Part shown: positions 47,144-61,596 of the stretch, piece after piece
Layout: each line of letters starts with the position of its first letter
How positions within the stretch are numbered: the stretch's first letter is position 1
Assembly: GCA_963826695.1 (NCBI GenBank)
Contig: CAWGXZ010000001.1
Span: forward strand, 372,001 to 436,000
Direction: 5' to 3'
DNA length: 64,000 bases
Origin: CAWGXZ01 sp963826695
GTDB taxonomy: Bacteria > Pseudomonadota > Gammaproteobacteria > Burkholderiales > Burkholderiaceae_C
Translations under genes and position numbers: made by a program
Notes under the pieces: model-generated
Told to the model about the DNA's origin: nothing
What the model saw: the letters and a program-made list of their open reading frames with translations, nothing else
Databases searched by the model: none

Positions 47144-50100
47144 GGCCGCCGTGGTGGTGCCGGCGCCGAGGCGGGCCGGCGAGCGCCGTCTGCTGCTGCA
47201 GCTTGGCCACCAGCACCGCCAGGTCGAAGGGCTTGCCGATGTGCTCGTTCATGCCGGCGGCCAGGCACGCGCGGCGGTCGCCCGCCATGGCATTGGCGGT
47301 CATGGCGATGATCGGCAGCCGCGCAAAGCGTGGCTCGGCGCGGATCGCCGCGGTGGCGCTGTAGCCGTCCATGACCGGCATCTGGATGTCCATCAGCACC
47401 GCGTCGAAGGGCGGATCGGCCGCGCGCACCGCGGCAACCCCTTCGGCACCGTCGCAGGCCATTTCAACCTGCGCGCCTTCGGCTTCGAGCAGCTCGCCGG
47501 CAATCTGCCGGTTGATCGCGTTGTCCTCGACAACGAGCAGCCGCAAGCCTGCGAGCGCCAGCCGGCGCTCACCCGCGCCTGGCAGCGAAGCCGGGCGGAC
47601 GACGCGCGCCGTGGCCACGCTGTCGAAAAGCATCGACTGCGTCACCGGCTTGACGACCCAGCCGTCGAGCAGCGCCTCGTCGGCCGGCGTGCGCTGCCCC
47701 GACTGCAGCTCGGCCTGGTGCGCCGAGAGCATCACCAGCGTCGGCGGCTCGCCGTGCGGTGCCCGTTCGCGCAGGCGCCGGCAGGTTTCCCAGCCGTCCA
47801 TCCCGGGCATTTGCCAGTCGATGAAAACCACCTGGTAAGGCGCACCCGACACCATGCGCGACTCGGCGAGCGCCAGTGCCGCTTCACCCGAGGCCGCGGT
47901 ATCGACCTGCCAGCCAAGCGACTCGATCTGCCGCTGCAGCACCTCGCGGGCAATCGGATCGTCGTCGACCGCCAGCACGCGCAGCCCGGCGAGCGGGCTG
48001 GCCGTCGATGGGGCCTGGTCGGGTTCGACGGCCGCGATCGGCAGCGTCACCTGAAACCAGAACCGGCTGCCCTGGCCCGGCGCGCTCTCGACGCGCAATT
48101 CGCCGCCCATCAACCCGACCAACTTGCGCGAGATCGCCAGCCCCAGGCCGGTGCCACCGAAGCGGCGGGTGGTGCTGGCTTCGGCTTGCGAGAAGCCACT
48201 GAAGATCTGCTCCTGCTGCGCAAGCGCAATGCCGATGCCGGTGTCCTGCACCGCAAACTCGATCGACGCCTCGTTGTCGCGGCGTTCGATCGCCCGCACC
48301 GCGAGAACGACCCGGCCGGCTTCGGTGAACTTGATGGCGTTGCCCGCCAGGTTGATCAGCACCTGCTGCAGGCGCATTTCATCGCCGAGCAGGCCCGGCG
48401 GCACGCCGGGGTCGATGTCGAAGACCAGCTCCAGATCCCGGTTGCCGAGGCTGGCTGCAAGGATCGCCGAGAGGTGGCGCAGCAGCCGGTCGAGCCGGAA
48501 CGGCCGCGGGTCGAGCAGCATCTTGCCGGCCTCGGCTTTGGAGAAATCGAGGATGTCGTTGACCAGGTCGAGCAGCGAGACCGCCGCGCCTTCGGCCTTG
48601 GCGGCGTAATCGCGCTGGCGTGCGGTGAGCGGCGTGTTGTGCAGCAGCCGCAGCATGCCGATGACGGCGTTCATCGGCGTGCGGATCTCGTGGCTCATGT
48701 TGGCGAGGAACTGGCCCTTGGCCACGTTCGCCTGCTCGGCCTGGACGGTGCGCTCCTGCAGCAGGCGCTCGCTGATGCGGATCGCCTCGTGGGCGCGCTG
48801 GCGTTCGGTGACGTCGGTGTAGGTGGTGACCAGACCGCCGCCCGGCATCGGTGCGCGCCGCACTTCGAGGGTTCGGCCGTCGCGGTGCAGTTCGTACATC
48901 TGCAGGCGGCTGCCGCTGCGGGCCTCGGCGCGCAGCGCCTCGACGGCTGCATCGCCGTCGACGCCGGCGCCGAAATCGCCGCGCTGCAGTCCGTAGCGCA
49001 GCAACCGCTCGAAGCTCGGCGCAGGCGGCGCGAACAGCGCCGCCGGCAGCTCGAGCAGCTCGACGAAGTAGGCGTTCCAGGCAAGAAGCCGCAGGTCGGC
49101 ATCGACGACGCAAAGGCCGCAGGGCAGGTTGTCGAGGATGCTCTGCAGCACCGTGTTGTTGCGCTGCAGTTCGGCGGAAAGCGCATGCTGCTGCGTCACG
49201 TCCTGGATGGTGCCGACCAGCCGGACCACCTGGCCGTCGACCCGCACGCCTTCGGCGATGCAGCGAACACAGATCGGTCGCCCGCTGGCGGTGACGAATG
49301 GCAGCGTGAGGTCGTAGGGGATGCCGTCCGCCATCGCCCGGTGCAGCGCGGCCCGTAGCGACGCACGGCCGTCGGGCGGATAGAAGCCCATGGCGCGGTC
49401 GAGCGTCGGCCGGTAGTCGTCGTCGACCTCGTGGAGCCGGCGCGTCTGTTTCGACCAGACCAGCGCCTGCGTCGCCAGGTCGAGCTCCCACCCACCGATG
49501 CCGGCGATGTGCCCGGTGCGGTCGAGCAGGGCCTCGCTCGACCGCAGCGCCTCCTCGGTGCGCTTCTGCGCGGTGACGTCGGTGGCGACGGTCATCGTGC
49601 CGGTGACCGCGCCGCCGGCAGCCCGCATGGTCTGATGGTCCACCTCGAGCCAGTGGTGGCGGCCGTCCTTGCCCCGGTTGACGATCTCGCCTCGGTAACT
49701 CCTGCCTTCGGCCATCGCCTGCGCCAGCGCGCGGCGCTCGGCCGGTGCGGTGCGGTCGCTGGCGAGCAGCTCGCCGGGCAGCTGGCCGTAGGCCTCGTCG
49801 CGGCTGTAGCCGAGCAAGCGGGTGAAGCCGTCGTTGACCCATTCGATGCGCCGGTCGGCGCCGGTGATCACCACCGCGTTCGAGGTGCGTTCGACGACCT
49901 TGGCCAGCCGGTCGAGGTCGGCCGTCATCCGCTCGGCAATCGATTGGGCCCGCAACCGGCCGGCCGCCAGCAACCAGACCATCAGCGCCAGCAGAAAGCT
50001 GGTCAGCACCCCCCCGAAGCCGAGCAGCGCCACGCTCGAGCGGTCGACACTGGCATCGAAAGCCGGCGTGCTGGCGATGCCGAGGGTGAGTTCGCGGCCT

Positions 50101-51209
50101 CCGACTTCGATCGGCCGTGCCACGGCGTACCGATACGACCGCTCGGCAGCACGCCCGTGCGCGTCGCGCGGGCCGTCGTGGTTCACGGCGAAGACCAGCC
50201 GTGACGCCTCGGCCGCCGGCGCGTCGAACAGCTGCAGGTCGAGCACCCGGTCGCCGGCGTCGTCGATGCCGCGCAGCAGCTCGTCGATGATCACCGCCGA
50301 GCTGAGCACGCCGATGCTGCGCTGCAGTCGCTCGGCCGCGCTCTCGGGCCCCGCACCCAGCCGGTAGACCGGCAGCTGGTAGACGAACGCCGGCCGCTGC
50401 GCCTCGTCCTGCGGCAGCCGCAGCACGTGGGATATCGACGGCTCGCCACGCAGGATCGCGCGTTCGACCGCTTCGCGCCGCACCGGATCGGCACCGATAT
50501 CGACGCCCAGGGCGGCGAGGTTCGAGGCGCGGGGCTCGACTTGCCGAATGACGAACAGGTCGGGCGCGCTGCCTCGCGACACCACCTCGGGCACGCCGGC
50601 CAGGCGCATGCGGTCGCGGAAGGCACCGAGGTCGTCGCGCAGCACCCGTTCGGCAAAGGTGAAGGAACGCACGCCGGGAAAGTCGAGCGGCAGGTTGCGC
50701 GCCTCGATATAGAGGCGGAAGGCCTCCGGGTCGAGCGTGCCGGTGGCACTGTAAAGGCTGCGCAGCTCGAGCAGTCCCTGGATCGGCCGCAGCAGACGCC
50801 GGCGGCTCTCGGCATGGGTTCGCTCGGCAAGGCGCTCGAAGCGCACCCGCGCCTGCTCCTCGACCGAGCTTTCGAGCGTCAGCACGGCCCCCGCGGTCAA
50901 TGCCAGGCCGCTTAGCTGGGCAGCGGCGGTCATCAGGATGGCCCGCTGCCGATGGATGCCCTTGCGGGGTGCCGGGTGCGAAGCGGCTTTGGCGACGATG
51001 CCGAGCGCCCGGGCGCTGGCGGCCATGCAGCGCCAGTAGACACCCGGTGCAGCCAGCAGCGTCAGCAGCACGGCGCCGAGCAGCGCCTCGAACCCGCCCG
51101 TTGCGGCGGGTGCCATGAAGCGCAGCGAAAGCGTCGCCGCGACCTGAGCGATCGCGACGATCGCCAGCAGTTCCGCGACCAGGCGTATCGGCAACCGCGA
51201 CGCCCTCAT
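47144..51209 (-). CDS. CHASE-PAS hybrid sensor histidine kinase
   Basis: About 1350 residues. Three N-terminal membrane helices precede a periplasmic CHASE domain (RLAERTHAESRRRLLRPIQGLL, LDFPGVRSFTFAERV) and a fourth helix (LLGFGGVLTSFLLALMVWLLA). Three PAS domains follow (AVVITGADRRIEWVN, ALVWSKQTRRLHEV, LCVVDADLRLLAWN). HisKA has NMSHEIRTPMNAV with His840; the ATPase domain has GGTGLGLAIS. Two receivers end it (VFIDWQMPGMDG and AVLMDIQMPVMDG). CHASE domains sense extracellular ligands. The frame stays open well past the last receiver; the true C-terminus is unclear because of the break described for the Hpt module. Confidence 0.88.
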
Positions 51210-51270
51210 GCGTGCGGCCACTCCGCGCGAGCCCGCCGCGTCGACGCGGGACCGCGCCCGCCGCGGCGCA

Positions 51271-51651
51271 TCACGGCGCCGGCTGGGCGGGCTTGAGCAA
51301 GGCTTCGATCTGCTCGATCAGCTGCGCCAGCTCGACCGGCTTGGTGTGGTAGTCGTCGCAGCCGGCAGCAAGCGACTTCTCGCGGTCGCCAGCCATGGCG
51401 TGCGCGGTGAGGGCAACGATCGGAATCGCGCGGGTCTTGTCCTCGAGCTTGAGCTGGCGGGCGACCTCCCAGCCGTCGATCTCGGGCAGGTTCATGTCGA
51501 GCAGGATGGCGTCCGGCGCCGTGCTGCGTGCCGCCTGCAGGGCTTGCCGGCCATCGGCCGCGAGGGCGACCTCGTAGCCCCGCCGGACCAGCCGCCGCGA
51601 CAGCGCGTCGCGGCTTTCCTCGTTGTCTTCGACGAGCAGGATTTTGGACAT
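51271..51651 (-). CDS. Single-domain response regulator (CheY-like)
   Basis: The 126-residue product is one receiver: MSKILLVEDNEESRDAL, AILLDMNLPEIDG (phospho-Asp), VALTAHAMAGD and the lysine in DYHTKPVE. There is no output domain. It lies between two hybrid kinases on the same strand (69 bp from the LOV kinase stop, 61 bp to the CHASE kinase start), so it could shuttle phosphate between them or act as a sink. Confidence 0.92.
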   Translation of the reverse strand: MSKILLVEDNEESRDALSRRLVRRGYEVALAADGRQALQAARSTAPDAILLDMNLPEIDGWEVARQLKLEDKTRAIPIVALTAHAMAGDREKSLAAGCDDYHTKPVELAQLIEQIEALLKPAQPAP

Positions 51652-51720
51652 GCCGCAATGCTAAAGCCGGTGGCGCAAAGTTTCTGCATCAGGCAACGCG
51701 GCGGGTGCCGCTGCAAGTCC

Positions 51721-55571
<3,851 letters not shown>

Positions 55572-55575
<4 letters not shown>

Positions 55576-58037
55576 GCGGCCAGCCGGCGTTGCCCGCGCT
55601 GCTCGATGACGCGCACCGATTCGCGGATGTCGTCGGGCAGCAGGTTGAGGCCGGATTCGAGGGCGTCGGGCGCGAGCGCCACCGTGTCGTCGGCGACGAA
55701 ATAGACGCTGTGCTGCGGTGGCTGGCCGGTCAGCCGTTCGAGCGCGCGGTCGACCGACTCGCGCAGTCGCGCCGTGTCGCGGCCGCGTGTGGAGAACAAC
55801 GCCACCGTCGGCTGCAGGCTGGCCGCAACATCGCCGACACGGGCGATCTCGACCGTGTTGCCGACATACAGCACGTCCCAGCCGCGCTCGCGCAGCAGCA
55901 GGGTCAGCATCATCAGGCGAACGCTCTCCTGGGCCGCGTCGGGGCACGCCACCAGCGCGCGCGGCGCATTTTGCGACGGGCTGCGCACGGCCGTGACGGG
56001 TTCGCGCAGCTTGTCGATGAAGAAGCGGCACTGCGCCAGCGACACCGCCTCGTCAAGGGCGCCTGCCAGCCGCCGCTCGCGGATGCTGCGCAGCGTCGGC
56101 TCGATCAGCAGGGCGCAGATCTCCTCGATCGAATGCTGCGAGCGGAAGCGCTCGAACAGGTAGTCGGCCGTCTCGCGGTCGTCGGCATCGAGCGCGACGA
56201 CGGTGCGCCGCACCACTTCGGCGGGTTGCTGCAGATGCGCAAGCACCTGGTCGCGTGCCTCGGCCAGGCTGTGCGCCCCGGCGCTCGGTGTCGCCGATGC
56301 CGCCGCCGCAAGCGCCGGGGCCGCGGCGCTCAGCAATTCCCAGCGGCCGACCACCAGCGCCGTCTCGCGGGCTTGCCGCTGCAGCAACGCACCCAGTTCG
56401 CGGCTGGTGCCGCGGTCGGAGTCGAGGGCCTCGGAGACCACCACGACGGCCGGCTTCAGCTGCGCCAATGCGGCGCCGGCCGGCGCGGCACCCGCTTCGG
56501 CCGAAAACAGCACCACGCTTCGCTCCCACGGTGCCAGCAGCAGGTTGAGCATGCGCAGCACGAGCCCGTCGTGACTGCCCGGGCGCACCCAGCCGGCCAC
56601 CTCGATGCGCAGCGGCCCGGCGGCGGCACTGTCGTTGCTCAGCCGTCCGGGCGTGTAGGTGCGCACCGCAATGTCCGAGCGCCACTCGAGTTCGTCGAGA
56701 AAATCGTCGATGGCACGGGCGACGTGGTCGCGCTCCTTGTCGGTGATCTCACCCAGCGAATGGTCGAACTGCATCTTGACCAGCGCCGGCAGCAGCATGG
56801 TGTCGAAGACCTCGGCCTGCGAACTCGACTCGATGGCGCTTTCGATCAGCCGGAGTGCGCCTTCGTCGTCCTCCGCCAGCAGCCGCCGGTAGAGCCGCAG
56901 GTGGTCGTACAGGCCGGCCTCTTCGCGCAGCAGCGTCGCCACGACGCCGAAACCGGGGACGAACGAAGCCGCCGCGGCCAGCGTCACCGTCAGCGGGGTC
57001 GACAGCAGCAGTCCGAGCGGGCCCCAGAGCCAGGTCCAGAACATCGCCGAGACCAGCAGCGCCACGCGCGAGACACCGGTCGACTTGCCGTAGACCACCG
57101 GCTCGATCCAGCTGACCAGCGCCGCCGCCACGCTGGCGTAGAGCACGACGACCAGCACCGGCGCCTGCCAGTCGGGCGTCATGACGATCGACAGGCCGAG
57201 CGGCAGCAGGAAGCCCGCGGCCGGCCCGACATATGGCACGAAGCGCAGCACACCCGCCATGGCACCGCCGAGTGCCGCCAGCGGGACGCCGATCGCCCAG
57301 AGGCCGAGACCGATGACGACGCCGTAGAGCGCGTTGACGGCGGTGAACGCCGCCAGGTAGCGGCTGACGCGGCGCGTCGCCTCGTCGGCGGTGCGGGTCG
57401 TCAGGCCGATCTTGCGCTGTCCGAACAGCCGGATGATGCGGTCGCTCATGTCGTCTCGCTTGAGCAGCAGGAAGAGCACCAGCACCAGCACGATCGCGGC
57501 GATGCCGCCGGCTTCGAGGTAGGGCCCCGCGGCGGCGACGATGCGCTCGAGCGGATCGCCGACGATGGCCACGTTGACCCGCGGCCGTGCCAGTTCGCCA
57601 TTGGACGAGAGCAGTACCTCGGCGGCGCGGCGCAGCGACATCGCCGCGCGCGACATCGGGTTGTCGTGCGCAACCAGGCTGGCGAGCTTGCTGTCGAGCA
57701 TGCCCTGGTACTTCGGCAGGTCGCGGGCCAGTGCAGCGAGCTGCACGCCGACCACGGCCGCGGCGGAAATGAAGATGCCGAGCGCGGCCAGCAGCGTCAG
57801 CGTCGCCGCGACTGGGCGGGGGATGCCCCGGCCTTCGATGAACTTCGAAATCGGCGACAGGATCAGCGCGATCAGCGCCGCCAGTGCCAGCGGCCGCAGC
57901 ACGTCGCGGGCGAGCGCCAGCGATGCAATGACGAGAAAGACGAACAGCGTGACGCGCAGCGCCTGGCCCCAATCCGGTGCCGCGCGCTCGCCCACCGGCT
58001 GCCCGGCAGGGCGTGAATCAGTCACTTCTACAACCAT
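55572..58037 (-). CDS. AI-2E-type permease with large cytosolic C-terminal regulatory region
   Basis: The 821-residue product has an AI-2E (PerM/YdiK) domain: about seven membrane helices, RPLALAALIALILSPISKFIEGRGIPRPVAA near the start and VPYVGPAAGFLLPLGLSIV, ending by residue 370. A helical segment (YRRLLAEDDEGALRLIESAIE) follows. Then come two Rossmann-like units. The last (RALVACPDAAQESVRLMMLTLLLRERGWDVLYVGNTV) and the helical cap before it resemble B12-binding domains of CarH type, but the DxHxxG cobalt-ligand motif is absent. Similar tails occur in other long AI-2E homologues as I recall. The ligand is unknown. The gene overlaps both neighbours. Confidence 0.82.
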
Positions 58038-58446
58038 CGAAACCCTTAGTTGCCGCCGCCCTGCATGGCGGTACGGCGATCCAGCTGGCGGCAACCAGCA
58101 CACCGAACACGGTGTAGATCCCCGTGAACACCGCCTCCGGCGCGCTCCAGTAAAGCCCCGCCTGCAGCCAGCGGCCGATAAAGCTGCCCGCATCGGCCGG
58201 CTGGCCGGCAGCGACTCGCAATTGCCATTCCCAGGCGGTCAACGGACAGGTGGCGCCTAGCCAGGACTGCAGCACGACGATGCCGATGGCGAGCAGATGC
58301 GCGCCACGCAGCCATGGATTTCGCACCCAGCGCCAGCGACGCGCGCCGAGGAAGACCAGCGGCAGCAGGCCGACGACAAAGACGACCAGCGCCGCATGCA
58401 GCAGCAGAACGGTGTCGGCAGCGACGGCGAGCAGCATGGCGGGCAT
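58018..58446 (-). CDS. DUF2784 family membrane protein
   Basis: The 142-residue product has four membrane helices. The family pattern is seen in AADTVLLLHAALVVFVVGLL, NPWLRGAHLLAIGIVVLQSWLGATCPLTAWE and the YWSAPEAVFTGIYTVFG end. Function of DUF2784 is unknown. Its stop lies inside the start of the AI-2E gene (20-bp overlap), so it is the first gene of the leftward signalling operon. An ATG three codons later (58437) is an alternative start. Confidence 0.85.
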   Translation of the reverse strand: MPAMLLAVAADTVLLLHAALVVFVVGLLPLVFLGARRWRWVRNPWLRGAHLLAIGIVVLQSWLGATCPLTAWEWQLRVAAGQPADAGSFIGRWLQAGLYWSAPEAVFTGIYTVFGVLVAASWIAVPPCRAAATKGFDGCRSD

Positions 58447-58534
58447 TTTTCAGCGCGGACTTGCGGCGCAGGCCGGCGCCCGCAAGGCTGGGATACTGCG
58501 GACTCGATCAACGCTGCAGTACCCGGGGGCTTCC

Positions 58535-59161
58535 ATGACCATCCTGCTCCACGCCTACGACACGCCGAATGGACGCAAGATCAGCGTCGCGCTCGAGGAA
58601 ATGGGTTTGCCCTACCGCGTTGCCGTGGTCGACATCACGACCAACCAGCAATTCGACCCGGCGTTTCTGGCGATCTCGCCGAACAACAAGATTCCGGCGA
58701 TTGTCGACGACGAGGGGCCTGACGGTCGGCCGATCAGCGTCTTCGAATCCGGTGCGATCCTGCTCTACCTGGGTGAGAAGACCGGTCGCTTCCTGCCCAC
58801 TCGACTGGCCGAACGGGTGCCGGTGCTCGAGTGGCTGATGTTCCAGGTCGGTGGCTTCGGGCCGATGCCTGGTCAGGTGCACCACTTCGCCGCCCTGGCC
58901 GACGAGAACGACCGCCGCTACGGCCTGGCACGCTTCAGTGCCGAGACCCGGCGGCTTTACGGCGTGATGGACCGGCGGCTCGAAGCGCGTGACTGGTTTG
59001 CCGATGAGCTCTCGGTGGCCGACTTCGCGATCGTCGGCTGGGTTTGGCGGCACGCGCGCCACGGCGTCGACCTGGCCGAGTTTCCGAACGTGCAGCGCTG
59101 GTTCGCCGCCCTGATGGCGCGGCCGGCAACGTCGCGCGGCTTCCAGGTGGCGCTGAAGTAG
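58535..59161 (+). CDS. Glutathione S-transferase, YfcG/YghU-like
   Basis: The 208-residue product has a thioredoxin-type N-half (LLHAYDTPNGRKISVALEEMGLPY, SPNNKIPAIVDDEG, VFESGAILLYLGEKTG) and a helical C-half (EWLMFQVGGFGPMPGQVHHF, ELSVADFAIVGWVWRH). This pattern is that of nu-class enzymes with disulfide-bond reductase activity toward organic disulfides and hydroperoxides. It is divergent from the DUF2784 gene. Confidence 0.9.
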   Translation: MTILLHAYDTPNGRKISVALEEMGLPYRVAVVDITTNQQFDPAFLAISPNNKIPAIVDDEGPDGRPISVFESGAILLYLGEKTGRFLPTRLAERVPVLEWLMFQVGGFGPMPGQVHHFAALADENDRRYGLARFSAETRRLYGVMDRRLEARDWFADELSVADFAIVGWVWRHARHGVDLAEFPNVQRWFAALMARPATSRGFQVALK

Positions 59162-59189
59162 CGACGCAGCAACCCGCGCCGCGCTTCGA

Positions 59190-59384
59190 TCAGGAAGCGC
59201 CCGCGCTTCCGCCCTGGTTCAGCAGGTGCTCGGTGACCGCTCGGCCGGAGTTGCCGGCCGCATGCACCGCCTCGCTGAGCTGCTCCTCGGTCACGCCGAG
59301 CCGCTCGGTCCAGTATTGGACCTGCTCGGTGTTGCCGAGGTCGATGGTGTCGGATTGTTCGGCGTTGATCGGTGATTCGCTCAT
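59190..59384 (-). CDS. DUF3606 small protein
   Basis: The 64-residue product fits DUF3606: DTIDLGNTEQVQYWTERLGVTEEQLSEAV and NSGRAVTEHL. The family is small, soluble and uncharacterised, common in proteobacteria with stress-type genes. The ATG at 59384 gives the usual length; an upstream in-frame start would add a non-conserved extension. Its stop is 28 bp from the convergent glutathione transferase stop. Confidence 0.85.
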   Translation of the reverse strand: MSESPINAEQSDTIDLGNTEQVQYWTERLGVTEEQLSEAVHAAGNSGRAVTEHLLNQGGSAGAS

Positions 59385-59483
59385 GTGGGCCTCTGGTTGC
59401 GGTCTTGGCGCGGCGAGGTCATGCGCCATTCACGGAAGGGATGCAGCGACCGGAGCGCTCGGCTCCGGTCGCACGCCGGTCGA

Positions 59484-59963
59484 TCAGCGATAGTCGGTGT
59501 CCCAGGACGCGCGAGCCGCCGACTTGGCGCGCTCCCATCCCAACCGGGAACTGCCGCGCACCTTGTCGTATTCGCTGGCGAGCGTCGACTCGTTGTCGTC
59601 GAAGCTGCTGCTCGAGGACTGCTGGCGCGACTGTGCGCCGAGCCGGTAGGCCGGTGCGTAGTCGTCGTAGGTGGTGTTCGGCTCGTAGTACGACTCGCTC
59701 TCGAAACGGCCCTTCCAGTGTGCGTCGACCACGGTCGGGTCGAAAGCTTCGGCCACGGCCTTGCCGCCCAGCCCACCGGCGATTGCGCCGACTGCCGCAC
59801 CGACCAGCGTACCGACCGGACCGGCGACCGTTCCGGCCAGGGCGCCGGCGGCCATGCCACCCGCCGTGGCGCCGACACCGACCCCAACGGGATGCGCGCC
59901 CGGTGCGCCGCTGATCGGGTCGAGGTTGGCGTCCTTGCCACTGTCGTTTGCGCTGCTGTTCAT
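59484..59963 (-). CDS. Glycine-zipper domain protein
   Basis: The 159-residue product has a Gly/Ala-rich zipper of small-residue repeats (GATAGGMAAGALAGTVAGPVGTLVGAAVGAIAGG), then a polar region with aromatic and Ser-rich stretches and WERAKSAARASWD. No signal peptide is visible. Glycine zippers pack in or on membranes. AAGGAG is seven bases before the ATG at 59963; a second ATG at 59969 is too close to it. The protein lies on the same strand as the DUF3606 gene and may share its promoter. Confidence 0.75.
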   Translation of the reverse strand: MNSSANDSGKDANLDPISGAPGAHPVGVGVGATAGGMAAGALAGTVAGPVGTLVGAAVGAIAGGLGGKAVAEAFDPTVVDAHWKGRFESESYYEPNTTYDDYAPAYRLGAQSRQQSSSSSFDDNESTLASEYDKVRGSSRLGWERAKSAARASWDTDYR

Positions 59964-60089
59964 GCCCATCTCCTTGTTTCTGGTAGAGGCAACGAACGGC
60001 AAGCTGCGTGCCCCGGCGCCGGCCCGGCGACGACCCTGTCGTTCAGCCTCGACCCCAAGCGAGCGCCGAATCGTCCGGTCCGCCGGCGA

Positions 60090-61322
60090 TCAATAGAGCA
60101 TCCGGCAGCGGATCGTCTCGTCGATCGAGCACATCTCGTCGAGCGCCATCGGCGGCCCGGCGTTGTCGACGTCGACGACGACATAGCCGACGTCGGCCGA
60201 GGTGCTGAGGTATTGCGCGGCGACGTTGACGCCGGCATGCGAGATCCGCTCGTTGATCTGCGCCATCACGCCGGGGACGTTGCGGTGGATGTGCAGCAGC
60301 CGCGACCGCCCGGTGTGCTCGGGCAGCGCGACCTCGGGAAAGTTGACCGCCGAAACCGTCGAGCCGTTGTTGCTGTAGCGCAGCAGCTTGGCGGCCACTT
60401 CGCTGCCGATGTTGGCCTGCGCCTCGCCGGTCGAGCCGCCGATGTGCGGCGTCAGCAGCACGTTCTCGAAGCGCGCGAGCGGCGACTCGAAGCGGCTGTC
60501 GTTGCCCTGCGGCTCGACCGGGAAGACGTCGATCGCCGCGCCATGCAGATGCTTGCGCTCGAGCGCGTCGGCGAGTGCATCGATATCGACGACGCTGCCG
60601 CGCGAGGCGTTGATCAGGTGGCTGCCCGGCTTCATCCGCGCCAGCTGCGCCGCGCCGATCATCATCGACGTGGCCGGCGTTTCCGGCACATGCAGCGTGA
60701 CGACGTCGGCCTCGCCGAGCAGCGCGTCGAGCGGCCGCAGCTGGCGCGCATTGCCCAGCGGCAGCTTGGCTTCGATGTCGTGGAAGACGACACGCATGCC
60801 GAGTTGCTCGGCCAGCACGCCGATCTGCGTGCCGATATGGCCGTAGCCGATGATGCCGAGCGTCTTGCCGCGCACCTCGTACGAATGCGCGGCGCTCTTC
60901 ACCCAGCCGCCGCGGTGCAGGATGGCGTTCTTCTCGGGAATGCCGCGCATCAGCATGATGATCTCGGCCAGCACCAGTTCGGCAACGCTGCGGGTGTTGG
61001 AGAAAGGCGCATTGAAGACCGGAATGCCGCGCCGCGCCGCGGCGACGAGGTCGACCTGGTTGGTGCCGATGCAGAAGCAGCCGATCGCCGCCAGCTTGGG
61101 CGCATGCTGCAGCACCTCGTCGGTGATCTGCGTGCGCGAGCGGATGCCGAGGAAATGCGCGTCGGCAAGGGCGGCCCTCAGCTCGTCGCCGGCAAGCGCG
61201 CGCGGCGAGGTCTCGATCGCGGTGTAGCCATCCTCGCGCAACACGTCGAGCGCCGACGCGTGGATACCTTCGAGCAGGACGAACTTGAGTCGGTCCTTGG
61301 GAACGGAAAGGCGGGGTGTCAT
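60090..61322 (-). CDS. serA: D-3-phosphoglycerate dehydrogenase
   Basis: SerA oxidises 3-phosphoglycerate with NAD, the first step of serine synthesis. The 410-residue length equals the E. coli enzyme. Seen are FVLLEGIHASALDVL, the NAD-binding IIGYGHIGTQIGVLAEQLG, the active-site segment INASRGSVVDIDALADAL with the Arg, the LTPHIGGSTGEAQANIG His loop, and a C-terminal ACT domain for serine feedback (HIHRNVPGVMAQINERI). AAGGAA precedes the ATG. The 274 bp between this gene and the next glutathione transferase hold no gene I can support. Confidence 0.96.
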   Translation of the reverse strand: MTPRLSVPKDRLKFVLLEGIHASALDVLREDGYTAIETSPRALAGDELRAALADAHFLGIRSRTQITDEVLQHAPKLAAIGCFCIGTNQVDLVAAARRGIPVFNAPFSNTRSVAELVLAEIIMLMRGIPEKNAILHRGGWVKSAAHSYEVRGKTLGIIGYGHIGTQIGVLAEQLGMRVVFHDIEAKLPLGNARQLRPLDALLGEADVVTLHVPETPATSMMIGAAQLARMKPGSHLINASRGSVVDIDALADALERKHLHGAAIDVFPVEPQGNDSRFESPLARFENVLLTPHIGGSTGEAQANIGSEVAAKLLRYSNNGSTVSAVNFPEVALPEHTGRSRLLHIHRNVPGVMAQINERISHAGVNVAAQYLSTSADVGYVVVDVDNAGPPMALDEMCSIDETIRCRMLY

Positions 61323-61596
61323 CGATTTCCTTCTGCTTGCATGTTCATCGCAGGCCGCTCGGCCGGTGCCAATGGGAACGGCAGACCGAATGCCGGCACC
61401 CGGCGTCGAAGATGCGGGCCGACCTCAACGCCCGGATCCTGCGTCGGGCACTCGGCCATGTGCTGCTGCGGGTCTGGCGGGCCGCCGGTCTGGGCGATCG
61501 GTTCGGCCACCGGTGCCGCGTATCCGCGTATCGAGCGCTGCCGGCAGCGCCGCTGCTGGCGTGCGCAGCGCTGAAGCACCGACGCACACCCTGTCC

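Noticed and set aside
45573..51221. A single 1882-residue open frame spanning the CHASE kinase and the REC-GGDEF protein
   Set aside because: The middle (about 46515-47170) translates to an Arg/Ala-rich chain, while an Hpt domain sits in another frame over the same bases, and the GGDEF gene has its own ATG and ribosome-binding site.
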